Shown here in pieces: positions 16,343-24,642 of a stretch of 64,000 nucleotides of DNA (the first letter of the stretch is position 1; every line of letters starts with the position of its first letter). The stretch comes from Krasilnikovia cinnamomea. GTDB lineage: Bacteria > Actinomycetota > Actinomycetes > Mycobacteriales > Micromonosporaceae. A program made the translations under genes and the position numbers. The stretch covers positions 4,588,001 to 4,652,000 of the forward strand of contig NZ_SHKY01000001.1 of assembly GCF_004217545.1 (NCBI RefSeq), written 5' to 3'. The notes beneath the pieces are model-generated. The model saw only the letters and a list, made by a program, of their open reading frames with translations. It had not been told where the DNA came from and made no database searches.

Positions 16343-19300
16343 ATGTTGTCTGACTCTCAGCGGGCGCTCCTGGCGGCCCGCCTGCGCCAGGGCCGGGCCG
16401 GCAAGGGCGCGACGGGGATCCCCCGGCGCGCCGAAGGACTTGTGGACATTCCGGTGTCGTTCGGGCAGGAACAGCTGTGGTTCATCGACCAGCTGGCACC
16501 GGGCCTGGCGACGTACAACATCGCGGGGGCGGTGCAGCTGACCGGACAGCTCGACCTCGCCGCCCTGCAGGCGGCGGTGAACGCGCTGATCGCGCGGCAC
16601 GAGTCGCTGCGTACCCGGCTGGTCGCCCGCGACGGGCGCGCGGTGCAGGTGATCGACGAGCCGGCCGAGGTCAAGCTGCCGGTCACCGACCTGACCGGGC
16701 TGCCGGACGGCGAGCGCCAGCAGCGCTACCAGCAGGAGGCGGCGCAGGAGGCGACCCGCCCGTTCACCCTCGAACACGGCCCGCTGCTGCGGCTGCGGCT
16801 CGTGCGCCTCGCCGCCGAGCACCACGTCCTGGTCATCACCGTGCACCACACCGTCTTCGACGGCTGGTCGTTCGGCGTGCTGGTGACCGAACTCAGCGCC
16901 CTGTACGAGGGCCGGGTCGTGGGCCGCCCCGCGCAGCTCACCGAACTGCCGATCCAGTTCGCCGACTACGCGGTGTGGGAGCGGGACCGGCTGCAGGGCC
17001 AGGCCCTGGAGGAGCTGCAGGAGTACTGGCGTGCCAACCTCGACGGGGCGCCGGTGCTGCAGTTGCCGACCGACCGGGCACGCCCGCTGGTGCAGACGTA
17101 CGACGGTGCCGCCGAGTCCATCGAGATCCCCGGCGACGTGCTGGACGGGCTCAAGGCGCTGGGCCGCCGCGAGGGCGCCACCCTGTTCGTCACGCTGATG
17201 GCCGCGTTCCACGTGTTGCTGCACCGCTACAGCGGGCAGGACGACATCGTGGTCGGCACGGTCAGCGCCAACCGCACCCGCCCCGAACTGGCCCCGCTGA
17301 TCGGCTACCTGGTCAACACGCTGCCCGTGCGCGGCGACCTCTCCGGTGACCCCGCGTTCGGCGAGGTGCTGCAGCGCATCCGCACCGCCACGGTCAACGC
17401 GTACGGCCACCAGGAGCTGCCGTTCGCGTCCATCGTGGACGCCATACGGGCGCCGCGCGACGCCAGCCGCCACCCGCTGTTCCAGGTGGGCTTCATGCTG
17501 GCCGAGAACCAGCGGCACGACCTGCACGCGGGCGGGCTGTCCTGGGAGACCGAGGAGCTGCCGGTCACCGCCGCCAAGTTCGACCTGCTGGTCTCCTGCG
17601 TCGAGGACAGCGGCCGGCTGCTGGTCGGCGCCTCGTACGCGACCGCCCTGTTCGACCCGGCGACCGTGCGCCGGATGCTGGGCCACTTCCGAGTCCTGCT
17701 GCAGGGCCTGGTCGCGGACCCGTCGCGCCCGCTGTCGCAGCTGCCCATCCTCACCGAGACGGAGCTGCGCCAGGAGATCCACGACTGGAACGCCACCCGG
17801 GCCGACTACCCGTCGTGGTGCCTGCACGAGAAGTTCGAGGCGCAGGTCGTGGCCACCCCGGACGCGGTCGCGGTGCGACTCGACGACGAACAGGTCACGT
17901 ACGCGGAGCTGAACGCGCAGGCCAACCGCATCGCGCGGCGCCTGCGTGACCTCGGTGTCGGCCCGGAGGTGCTGGTCGGCGTCTGCACCCAGCGCACGGT
18001 GCGCCGCCTCGCCGGGATCATGGGCATCCTCAAGGCAGGCGGCGGCTACGTGCCGCTGGACCCGCAGTACCCGGCGGACCGGCTGGCGTTCATGCTGGAG
18101 GACGCGCACATGCCGGTCGTCGTCACCGACGACGAGAGCGAGCCGTCGCTGCCCGTCGAGGGCGCGGCCGTGGTCTCCCTCGACCGCGACTGGGCGGAGC
18201 TGGCCACGCTCGACGGCGGCAACCTGGAGGCGGCGGCCACGCCCGCGAACGCGGCGTACGTCATCTACACCTCCGGGTCGACCGGCCGCCCGAAGGGCGT
18301 CGTGGTCGAGCACCGGCAGGCGGTCAACTTCGCCACCGCCGAGATCGAGCACTGGCCGCTCGGGCTGGGCGACAAGGTGCTGCAGTTCGCCTCGCTGAAC
18401 TTCGACGTGTCCGTGCTGGACATGTTCGGTGCGCTGCTGTCGGGGGCCACCCTGGTGATGGGCCGCAGCGAGACGCTGCTGTCCCCGCCGCGCCTGGCCG
18501 AGCTGATCCGCGGCGCGGGCATCACGTTCATGTGCCTGCCGCCCGCCGTGCTCAACCTGCTGGCCGACGAGGAGTTCCCCACGATCCGGGTGGTCATCGC
18601 CGGTGGCGAGGCGTTCTCCTCGGCGCTGGTGCGCAAGTGGGCGCGGCCCGGCATGCGGTTCATCAACGGGTACGGCCCGACCGAGACCACGGTCGGCTCC
18701 ACCATGGCCGAATGCCACGCGGATTCCCTGCTGGACCCGCCGCCGATCGGCCTGCCGCTGCCCAACTACACCGCGTACGTGCTGGACAAGCACCTCAACC
18801 CGGTGCCGGTGGGTGTCCCGGGTGAGCTGCACCTCGGCGGCGCCGGGGTGGCCCGCGGCTACCTGAACCGGCCGGAGCTGACCGCGGAGAAGTTCATCTC
18901 CGACCCGTTCAGCGACGACCCCGAGGCCCGGCTGTACAAGACCGGTGACGTGGCCCGCCGCCTGCCCGACGGCAACCTGCAGTACCTGGGCCGCTCCGAC
19001 GACCAGGTGAAGATCCGCGGCCTGCGGGTCGAACTGGGCGAGATCGAGGCCGTGCTGGCCGAGCACCCGTCGGTGGCGCAGGCCCTGGTGGTGGTCCGCG
19101 AGGACGGCGCCGGGCAGAAGCAGCTCGTCGGGTACGTGCGCGGCGACGCGGACCGGCCCGCCGTGGACACCACCGACCTGCGGACGCACATGTCCTCCCG
19201 GATGCCGGTGTTCATGGTGCCCGCGCACATCGTGGTGCTGGACGCCTTCCCGCTCAACGCCAACGGCAAGGTGGACCGCAGCAAGCTGCCGGAGCCCGAG

Positions 19301-20422
19301 GACTCGGGCGACGACGCGGGCTACGTCGCGCCGCGCACGCTGATCGAGACGATGCTGGTGGACATGTTCGCGGGGCTGCTGCGCCGTGAGCGGGTCGGCG
19401 TCGAGGACAGCTTCTTCGACCTCGGCGGCAACTCGCTGCAGGCCATGCAGCTGATCGCCCAGCTGCGCAAGGAGCTGGCCGTCGACTCGGACGTCTCGGC
19501 GATCTTCCTGGCGCCGACCCCGGCGCAGCTGACCGAGGTGCTGCGCGACCAGCACGGGCTGGAGGACACCCGGCTCGACGAGATCGACCTCGACGAGCTG
19601 GACCAGCTCTCCGACGACCTGGCGCAGGCCAAGCCGTCCGGACCGGCGCCGGTGGCCAGCAAGGTCGTGGCCATGAACGACGGCCCCCAGGACAGGCCGT
19701 TCTTCCTGGTCCACGCGGTCGGCGGCACGGTCTACGGGTATGCCCGGCTGGCGGCCGCCCTCGACGACAGCCTGCGGGTCTACGGCCTGAGCGCCGCCGA
19801 CCCGGGCGTCGGCCCGGCCAATCTCGACGAGATGGTCACCCGGTACGTCGCCGAGATCCGCGCGGCGCAGCCGGCGGGGCCGTACCGGCTGGGTGGCTGG
19901 TCGATGGGCGGGCTGATCGCCCTGGAGATGGCCCGGCGGCTGGAGGCCACGGGTGCCGAGGTGGCGTTCGTGGCGCTGCTCGACTCGCCGAGCGAACCGG
20001 CCGACCTGACCGGTCTGTCCGACACCGCCGCCGCCCGGCAGTTCGTGATCGACGCGGCCCGCGCGCTGGGCCCCGAGGTCACCGAGGTGCCGGACACCGG
20101 CGACGTGGCCGAGCAGCTCGCGTGGCTGGCCGACCGGCTCACCAACGGTTCCGGTGACACCGAGACGGCGCGCGCCGAGATCGAGCGGCGCTTCGCGGTC
20201 TTCCGGGACCAGACCCGGATCATCGCGGGCTACCGGCCCCGCCCGGTGGCCGCCCGCACCCTGGTCGTCACGGCCGAGCGGTCGTACGACTTCACCCCGC
20301 ACTGGCGGCAGGTGCTGGGATCCGACACCGCGTACCGGCGGGTGCCGGGCGACCACTACTCCTTCCTGCAGCCGCCGGGGGTGGACGCCCTGGCCGCGAT
20401 GCTGCGCGAGTACCTGGCGTGA
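16343..20422 (+). CDS. Single-module NRPS, C-A-T-TE
   Basis: A 1359-residue synthetase. The condensation domain (about 30-465) has an intact HHTVFDGW active site. The adenylation domain (about 480-985) has YTSGSTGRPKG, FDVSVLDMFG, NGYGPTETT and NGKVDRSKLP. The carrier domain has its phosphopantetheine Ser in DLGGNSLQAM (about 1030). The type I thioesterase (about 1110-1359) has GGWSMGG and a C-terminal GDHYSF His. By hand alignment to GrsA the specificity residues read D-V-L-C-I-G-G-V-G-K, which I cannot assign to a known amino acid. A module that starts with C and ends with TE must take its donor from elsewhere or work iteratively. A ribosome site GGAAGGA lies rather far (about 15 nt) upstream of ATG. 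Confidence 0.95.
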   Translation: MLSDSQRALLAARLRQGRAGKGATGIPRRAEGLVDIPVSFGQEQLWFIDQLAPGLATYNIAGAVQLTGQLDLAALQAAVNALIARHESLRTRLVARDGRAVQVIDEPAEVKLPVTDLTGLPDGERQQRYQQEAAQEATRPFTLEHGPLLRLRLVRLAAEHHVLVITVHHTVFDGWSFGVLVTELSALYEGRVVGRPAQLTELPIQFADYAVWERDRLQGQALEELQEYWRANLDGAPVLQLPTDRARPLVQTYDGAAESIEIPGDVLDGLKALGRREGATLFVTLMAAFHVLLHRYSGQDDIVVGTVSANRTRPELAPLIGYLVNTLPVRGDLSGDPAFGEVLQRIRTATVNAYGHQELPFASIVDAIRAPRDASRHPLFQVGFMLAENQRHDLHAGGLSWETEELPVTAAKFDLLVSCVEDSGRLLVGASYATALFDPATVRRMLGHFRVLLQGLVADPSRPLSQLPILTETELRQEIHDWNATRADYPSWCLHEKFEAQVVATPDAVAVRLDDEQVTYAELNAQANRIARRLRDLGVGPEVLVGVCTQRTVRRLAGIMGILKAGGGYVPLDPQYPADRLAFMLEDAHMPVVVTDDESEPSLPVEGAAVVSLDRDWAELATLDGGNLEAAATPANAAYVIYTSGSTGRPKGVVVEHRQAVNFATAEIEHWPLGLGDKVLQFASLNFDVSVLDMFGALLSGATLVMGRSETLLSPPRLAELIRGAGITFMCLPPAVLNLLADEEFPTIRVVIAGGEAFSSALVRKWARPGMRFINGYGPTETTVGSTMAECHADSLLDPPPIGLPLPNYTAYVLDKHLNPVPVGVPGELHLGGAGVARGYLNRPELTAEKFISDPFSDDPEARLYKTGDVARRLPDGNLQYLGRSDDQVKIRGLRVELGEIEAVLAEHPSVAQALVVVREDGAGQKQLVGYVRGDADRPAVDTTDLRTHMSSRMPVFMVPAHIVVLDAFPLNANGKVDRSKLPEPEDSGDDAGYVAPRTLIETMLVDMFAGLLRRERVGVEDSFFDLGGNSLQAMQLIAQLRKELAVDSDVSAIFLAPTPAQLTEVLRDQHGLEDTRLDEIDLDELDQLSDDLAQAKPSGPAPVASKVVAMNDGPQDRPFFLVHAVGGTVYGYARLAAALDDSLRVYGLSAADPGVGPANLDEMVTRYVAEIRAAQPAGPYRLGGWSMGGLIALEMARRLEATGAEVAFVALLDSPSEPADLTGLSDTAAARQFVIDAARALGPEVTEVPDTGDVAEQLAWLADRLTNGSGDTETARAEIERRFAVFRDQTRIIAGYRPRPVAARTLVVTAERSYDFTPHWRQVLGSDTAYRRVPGDHYSFLQPPGVDALAAMLREYLA

Positions 20423-20452
20423 GCCTGGCGCTCTGACTAGCGGAGACGGCTA

Positions 20453-20479
20453 GCCGCCCCGGCCCGGTGCCGGGGCGGC
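20453..20479 (+). terminator. Hairpin between NRPS and thioesterase genes
   Basis: Perfect 11-bp arms GCCGCCCCGGC / GCCGGGGCGGC with a 5-nt loop, without a U-tract, 30 nt after the NRPS stop and 21 nt before the thioesterase start. It may attenuate or terminate transcription, or protect the NRPS message end. Confidence 0.55.
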
Positions 20480-20500
20480 CCTGCGGGAGGGACCAGATCC

Positions 20501-21349
20501 ATGGGTGGCGATGCACAGTGGGCGGCGTTGACCGCCCGGTTGGGGTTGCTTCGCCATGGTGGTGGGCCGGCGGAGGCGGGTCCGGTGGTGACCTTCGGAA
20601 CCACCGGGCCGGTCTCCGCGTTCGCGCTGCCCGCCGTGGGCGGCACGGTGCACGAGTACGCGGCGCTGGCGCACGGCCTCGACGGGTGCTGCCGGGTCCG
20701 GGGCATCGAGGCGGGCGGCCTGCACCGGGGGGCGGCGCCGCTGGGTTCCCTGGACGAGATCGTCGCCCGCAACGTCGACCTTGTCCGGCTGGCCCAGCCG
20801 GACGGCCCGTACCGGTTGATCGGCTGGTCGACCGGCGGGATCGTCGCGTACGAGACGGCCCGGCGGTTGGAGGCCGCGGGCGCCGAGGTCGCGCTGGTGG
20901 TGCTGGTCGACGCGCCGTTCCGGGTCGCCCGGTGGCGGCCTGACCCGACGGACGATCTCGCGGGCCTGTTCGTCGGCGAGGTCCTGCGCGGGCTGGGCCG
21001 TCCCGCCCGCAGCCTGCCGAAGCTGTCGGCGGCGCAGCAGCTGACGTTGCTGGCGGACGATCTCGCCGGTTGCCCCGCGCGGCCCGGCACCCTGCTCGGC
21101 GACCTCGAACGCTGGTACGCCGTCTTCGTCGCCCAGGCCGCCGCGCTCTCCGGATACCGGGCGGAGGGCAGTCTCGCGGCGCCCGCGATGGTGATCTCGG
21201 CGCACGGCTCGCAGGACTGGGCGCCGTACTGGCGGGGACGGTTCCGCGGTGGCGTCCGCGAGCTGTCCACGACCGCCGGGCACTACGGCTGCCTGCACCT
21301 GCCCGCGGTGACCGCGGCCGCGGCGGCGATAAGTGAGATGGTGCGGTGA
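20501..21349 (+). CDS. Type II thioesterase / alpha-beta hydrolase
   Basis: A 282-residue alpha/beta hydrolase with nucleophile elbow GWSTGG (residue about 107-112), acid candidate in LVDAPF and His in AGHYGCLH. The segment layout resembles the NRPS TE domain encoded next door (RLEAAGAEVALVVLVD versus the TE's RLEATGAEVAFVALLD), so it is more like a duplicated type I TE than a classical short type II enzyme. GGGAGG lies upstream of ATG. Probable roles are clearing misprimed carrier domains or a second release or oligomerisation step. Confidence 0.85.
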   Translation: MGGDAQWAALTARLGLLRHGGGPAEAGPVVTFGTTGPVSAFALPAVGGTVHEYAALAHGLDGCCRVRGIEAGGLHRGAAPLGSLDEIVARNVDLVRLAQPDGPYRLIGWSTGGIVAYETARRLEAAGAEVALVVLVDAPFRVARWRPDPTDDLAGLFVGEVLRGLGRPARSLPKLSAAQQLTLLADDLAGCPARPGTLLGDLERWYAVFVAQAAALSGYRAEGSLAAPAMVISAHGSQDWAPYWRGRFRGGVRELSTTAGHYGCLHLPAVTAAAAAISEMVR

Positions 21350-21401
21350 GTGGGTCGGACACCCGACCCTCGCCGGACCGACTGGACCCGACATGGGATA
21401 G

Positions 21402-21419
21402 TTACTCATTGATGAGTAA
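21402..21419. promoter_or_regulatory. Palindrome TTACTCAT-tg-ATGAGTAA upstream of the SARP gene
   Basis: Perfect 8-bp arms with a 2-nt centre in the 197-bp gap between the thioesterase and the SARP gene, a gap clearly richer in A/T than its surroundings (21400-21540). An AT-rich palindrome in such GC-rich DNA is a good candidate operator, for a TetR- or GntR-type dimer, controlling the regulator. The gap also holds a TGTTAACA palindrome near 21503. Confidence 0.5.
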
Positions 21420-21546
21420 TCGACCGGGTCTCCGGTTGGATAAATCCTTGGTGCCCACCGTCTACACTCGACCGTTGTGTTCGTTTCGGGGGCGACGCGG
21501 ACGTGTTAACAATTGGAGTTGGCATTCCAATGGCGGGCGAGCGGCC

Positions 21547-24408
21547 GTGGTGAGCAGCCGGCGCGACGCGCCGGTCCGCCTCGACATCCTTGGCCAGCTG
21601 CAAGCCTGGCACGGGGAGGACCTGGTGCCTCTCGGATCGATCAAACAACGGGTGGTGCTCGGCGCGCTGGCGCTGCATGCGAACCGCCCCATCGGCCGTG
21701 AGCAGCTCATTGCCGCGGTCTGGGGTGCCGACGCCCCGACGTACGCGGTCAATTTGTTGCAGAAACACGTATCCGGCCTGCGTCAGGTGCTCGACCCGAT
21801 CCGCTCGGCGCGATCTCGTTCGCAGGTTCTTTCCTGGACGGATGCTGGATATCTGCTGTCCATTCCCCACGACTTCCTTGATCTGGAACGCTTCGACCGG
21901 GGCGTCACCGCGGCCCGGGCGGCGCGCGCGGCCGGTGATCTGGCGACCGCGGCCGAGCGCCTGCACAACGCGCTCGGACTCTGGCGCGGCCCGTTGCTGG
22001 ACGGCCTGACCAGCCCACTGGTCGACGCCGAACGCGACCGGCTGGCCGAGCGGCACATCGTCGCGGTCGAGGAGCGCATCGAGATCGACCTGGCCCTCGG
22101 CGACGACCAGGATCTCGTGGCGGAGTTGCGCCGGCTGGTGGCCGCCCATCCGCTGCGGGAACGGTTGCGCGGCCTGCTCATGCGCGCGCTGTACCGCGAC
22201 GGGCGGCAGGCCGAGGCGCTGGCCGCGTTCCACGAGGCGCGCGAGCACCTGCTGTCCGAGCTGGGCATCGACCCCACGCCGGAGCTGCAGCACCTGCACC
22301 AGCGGATTCTCAGCGGCGACGCCGAGGTGCCCCGGGCCGCACCGGCCGCCGCGCACACCGCCACGGCCACCTCACCGGCGCCCGCACCCGGCCCCGCCCA
22401 GCTGCCCCACGGCCTGGCCCACTTCACCGGCCGTACGGCCGAACTGGACCAGCTCACCGAGCTGGCCGGCAGCGACCAGAGCGTGATGATCGCGGCGATC
22501 ACCGGCACCGCGGGGGTCGGCAAGACCTCACTGGCGCTGCAGTGGGCGCACCGGGTGGCCCCCGACTTCCCGGACGGCCAGCTCTACGTCAACCTGCGCG
22601 GCTTCGACCCGCACGGCAGCCCGATGGAGCCGGGGGAGGTGCTGCGCGGTTTCCTGGAGGCGTTCGGGGTGGCCGCCCAGCAGATCCCGGCCGGGCTGGC
22701 CGACCGCGCGGCCAGCTTCCGCAGCCTGCTGGCCGGGCGCCGGGTGCTGGTGGTGCTCGACAACGCCCGCGACACCGAGCAGGTGCTGCCGCTGCTGCCC
22801 GGCACCCCGGGCAGCGCGGCGGTGGTGACCAGCCGCCGCCGCCTGTCCGCGCTGGTGGCGGCGGGCGCGGTCCCGGTGACCCTGGACCTGCTCACCGCGA
22901 ACGAGGCCGCGCTGCTGCTGGCCCGCCGGTTCGGCGCCGAGCGGGCGGCCGCCGAACCGCAGGCGGTGACCGAGCTGGTCACCATGTGCGCCCGGCTGCC
23001 GCTGGCGCTGGCGATCGTCGCGGCCCGCGCCGCCGCGTTCCCGCATCACCGCCTCGCCGCCCTGGCCGCCGAGCTGCGGGAGGCGACCGGCGGGCTGGAC
23101 GCGTTCATGGGCGAGAACGAGAGCAGCGACGCCCGGGCCGTGCTCTCGTGGTCGTACCAGCAGCTCAGCGACGACGCGGCCCGGCTGTTCCGGCTGCTCG
23201 GCCTGCACCCCGGCCCGGAGATCACCTACCCGGCGGCCGCCAGCCTCGCGGGAGTGCCGGTGCGGCGGGTGCGGCGGCTGCTCACCGAGCTGTCCGGGGC
23301 GCACCTGCTGGAGGAGCGGGCCCCGGGCCGGTTCACGTTCCACGACCTGCTCCGGGCGTACGCGGCGGAGCAGGCGGAGGACCTCGACCCGCAGCCGGAG
23401 CGCGGCGCCGCGACCCACCGCGTCCTCGACCACTATCTGCACAGCGCCCGTGCCGCGGACCGGCTGCTGTACGCCTACCGTGAGCAGGTCGCCGTCGATC
23501 CGCCCGATCCCGCGGCGACCGTCCTGACCTTCGCCGACGCCGACGCGGCGCTGTCCTGGTTCGCCGCCGAGCAGGCGGTGCTGGTGGAGGCGATCGCGCA
23601 CGCCACCGAGCTCGGATTTCCCGAGTACGCCAGCCGTCTCACCTGGACCATCACCGCGTTCCTCAACTACCAGGGCAAGTGGGACGCGTGGGAAACCTGC
23701 CTGCGGGCCGCGCTCACGGCGTGCGCCCGTACCGGCGACCTGGCCGGGGCGGCCCTGGCCCACCGCCTGCTCAGTCTGGCCCTGCTGCAGCAGGGCGCGC
23801 TCGACGCGGCCGCCGAACACACACAGCGGTCCCTCGAACTGTTCGACCGGTTGGGCGACCTGGTCAACAGCGCGCGGCTGCATCTGGACCTGGGCCGCAT
23901 CGCGGATCGTCAGGGCGAGCCCGGTGCGGCGCTGGAGCGCGCCCGGCTCGCGCTGGGCCTGTTCCGGGAGGCCGGTGATCGCTCCGGCGAGGCGGATGCG
24001 CTGAACTGGATCGGCCGGTACTCCGCCAACCTCGGCAACTACGCCGACGCGCTGCGCTACTGCCGGGAGTCCCTGGCGCTGCACGGTGAGGCCGACGACT
24101 ATCCCGGCCAGGCGGACACCTGGGACACCCTCGGCTTCGCCAGCCACCAGCTCGGCGACTACGCGGAGGCGACGACCTGCTACGAGCGGGCGCTCGCACT
24201 CTGGCGACGCCTCGGCGACCGGTACGAGGTGGCGACCACTCTGCTGCGGCTGGGGGACACCCGGCAAGCCGCCGGTGACGCCGCCGCGGCCGGGGCGCTG
24301 TGGCGCGAAGCCGGCGGGATCCTCGACGACCTCGGTCATCCGCAGGCCGCCCAATTGCGGGACCGGTTGACCGGAGAAATCCCCACCCGTCCCATTCCAG
24401 AAAGGTGA
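21547..24408 (+). CDS. AfsR/SARP-family transcriptional regulator (wHTH-BTAD-NB-ARC-TPR)
   Basis: A 953-residue regulator. Domains: N-terminal OmpR-type winged helix (about 10-95, LGSIKQRVVLGALALHANRPIGREQL), BTAD helical repeat domain (about 100-245, ending HLLSELGIDPTPELQ), an NB-ARC ATPase with Walker A GTAGVGKTS (about 320) and VLVVLDNARD, then TPR-like repeats (about 690-950). Such proteins activate antibiotic clusters by binding direct repeats at promoters. The GTG at 21547 is chosen because homology starts just after it; the frame is open upstream and the ribosome site is weak, so the start is uncertain. The RiPP cassette begins 6 nt after the stop and is probably co-transcribed. Confidence 0.93.
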   Translation: MVSSRRDAPVRLDILGQLQAWHGEDLVPLGSIKQRVVLGALALHANRPIGREQLIAAVWGADAPTYAVNLLQKHVSGLRQVLDPIRSARSRSQVLSWTDAGYLLSIPHDFLDLERFDRGVTAARAARAAGDLATAAERLHNALGLWRGPLLDGLTSPLVDAERDRLAERHIVAVEERIEIDLALGDDQDLVAELRRLVAAHPLRERLRGLLMRALYRDGRQAEALAAFHEAREHLLSELGIDPTPELQHLHQRILSGDAEVPRAAPAAAHTATATSPAPAPGPAQLPHGLAHFTGRTAELDQLTELAGSDQSVMIAAITGTAGVGKTSLALQWAHRVAPDFPDGQLYVNLRGFDPHGSPMEPGEVLRGFLEAFGVAAQQIPAGLADRAASFRSLLAGRRVLVVLDNARDTEQVLPLLPGTPGSAAVVTSRRRLSALVAAGAVPVTLDLLTANEAALLLARRFGAERAAAEPQAVTELVTMCARLPLALAIVAARAAAFPHHRLAALAAELREATGGLDAFMGENESSDARAVLSWSYQQLSDDAARLFRLLGLHPGPEITYPAAASLAGVPVRRVRRLLTELSGAHLLEERAPGRFTFHDLLRAYAAEQAEDLDPQPERGAATHRVLDHYLHSARAADRLLYAYREQVAVDPPDPAATVLTFADADAALSWFAAEQAVLVEAIAHATELGFPEYASRLTWTITAFLNYQGKWDAWETCLRAALTACARTGDLAGAALAHRLLSLALLQQGALDAAAEHTQRSLELFDRLGDLVNSARLHLDLGRIADRQGEPGAALERARLALGLFREAGDRSGEADALNWIGRYSANLGNYADALRYCRESLALHGEADDYPGQADTWDTLGFASHQLGDYAEATTCYERALALWRRLGDRYEVATTLLRLGDTRQAAGDAAAAGALWREAGGILDDLGHPQAAQLRDRLTGEIPTRPIPER

Positions 24409-24414
24409 TGGAGA

Positions 24415-24642
24415 ATGTCTGAGAAGGACAAGGGCAAGGACAAGGCGGGCCGCCGTTCCACCGCGGCGCGGATCGGTGGTCTCGCGGCCGGGGCCGTCCT
24501 CGGCGCGGCGCTCGGTGGGAGTGTCGCCGGGGCCGAGCACGTCGGATCGATCGGCGAGCAGTTCGAGGCCGCGTTCACTCCGGGCGTGGCCGTGGAATCC
24601 CACCTCAACAGCGGGATCGTCGTGCCCGGCGACGTCAATTGA
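24415..24642 (+). CDS. Candidate RiPP precursor peptide
   Basis: A 75-residue peptide directly preceding a RiPP radical SAM enzyme. It has a highly charged N-terminus (MSEKDKGKDKAGRR), a glycine/alanine-rich hydrophobic central segment (GGLAAGAVLGAALGGSVAG) and a C-terminal third rich in V, S, E, F, H and G. There is no Cys. AAAGG precedes the ATG at 9 nt and the stop overlaps the TTG start of the enzyme, so production is translationally coupled. By analogy to the rSAM-ocin families, the N-terminal part is the leader and the tail after the GG region the modified core. That division is inference. Alternatively it could be a small membrane-associated protein. Confidence 0.7.
   Translation: MSEKDKGKDKAGRRSTAARIGGLAAGAVLGAALGGSVAGAEHVGSIGEQFEAAFTPGVAVESHLNSGIVVPGDVN

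Noticed and set aside
16196..20356. A 1386-codon minus-strand open frame opposite the NRPS
   Set aside because: Gln/Arg/His-rich composition with no recognisable motif, and it lies fully antisense to intact C-A-T-TE domains. It is a GC-rich antisense shadow.
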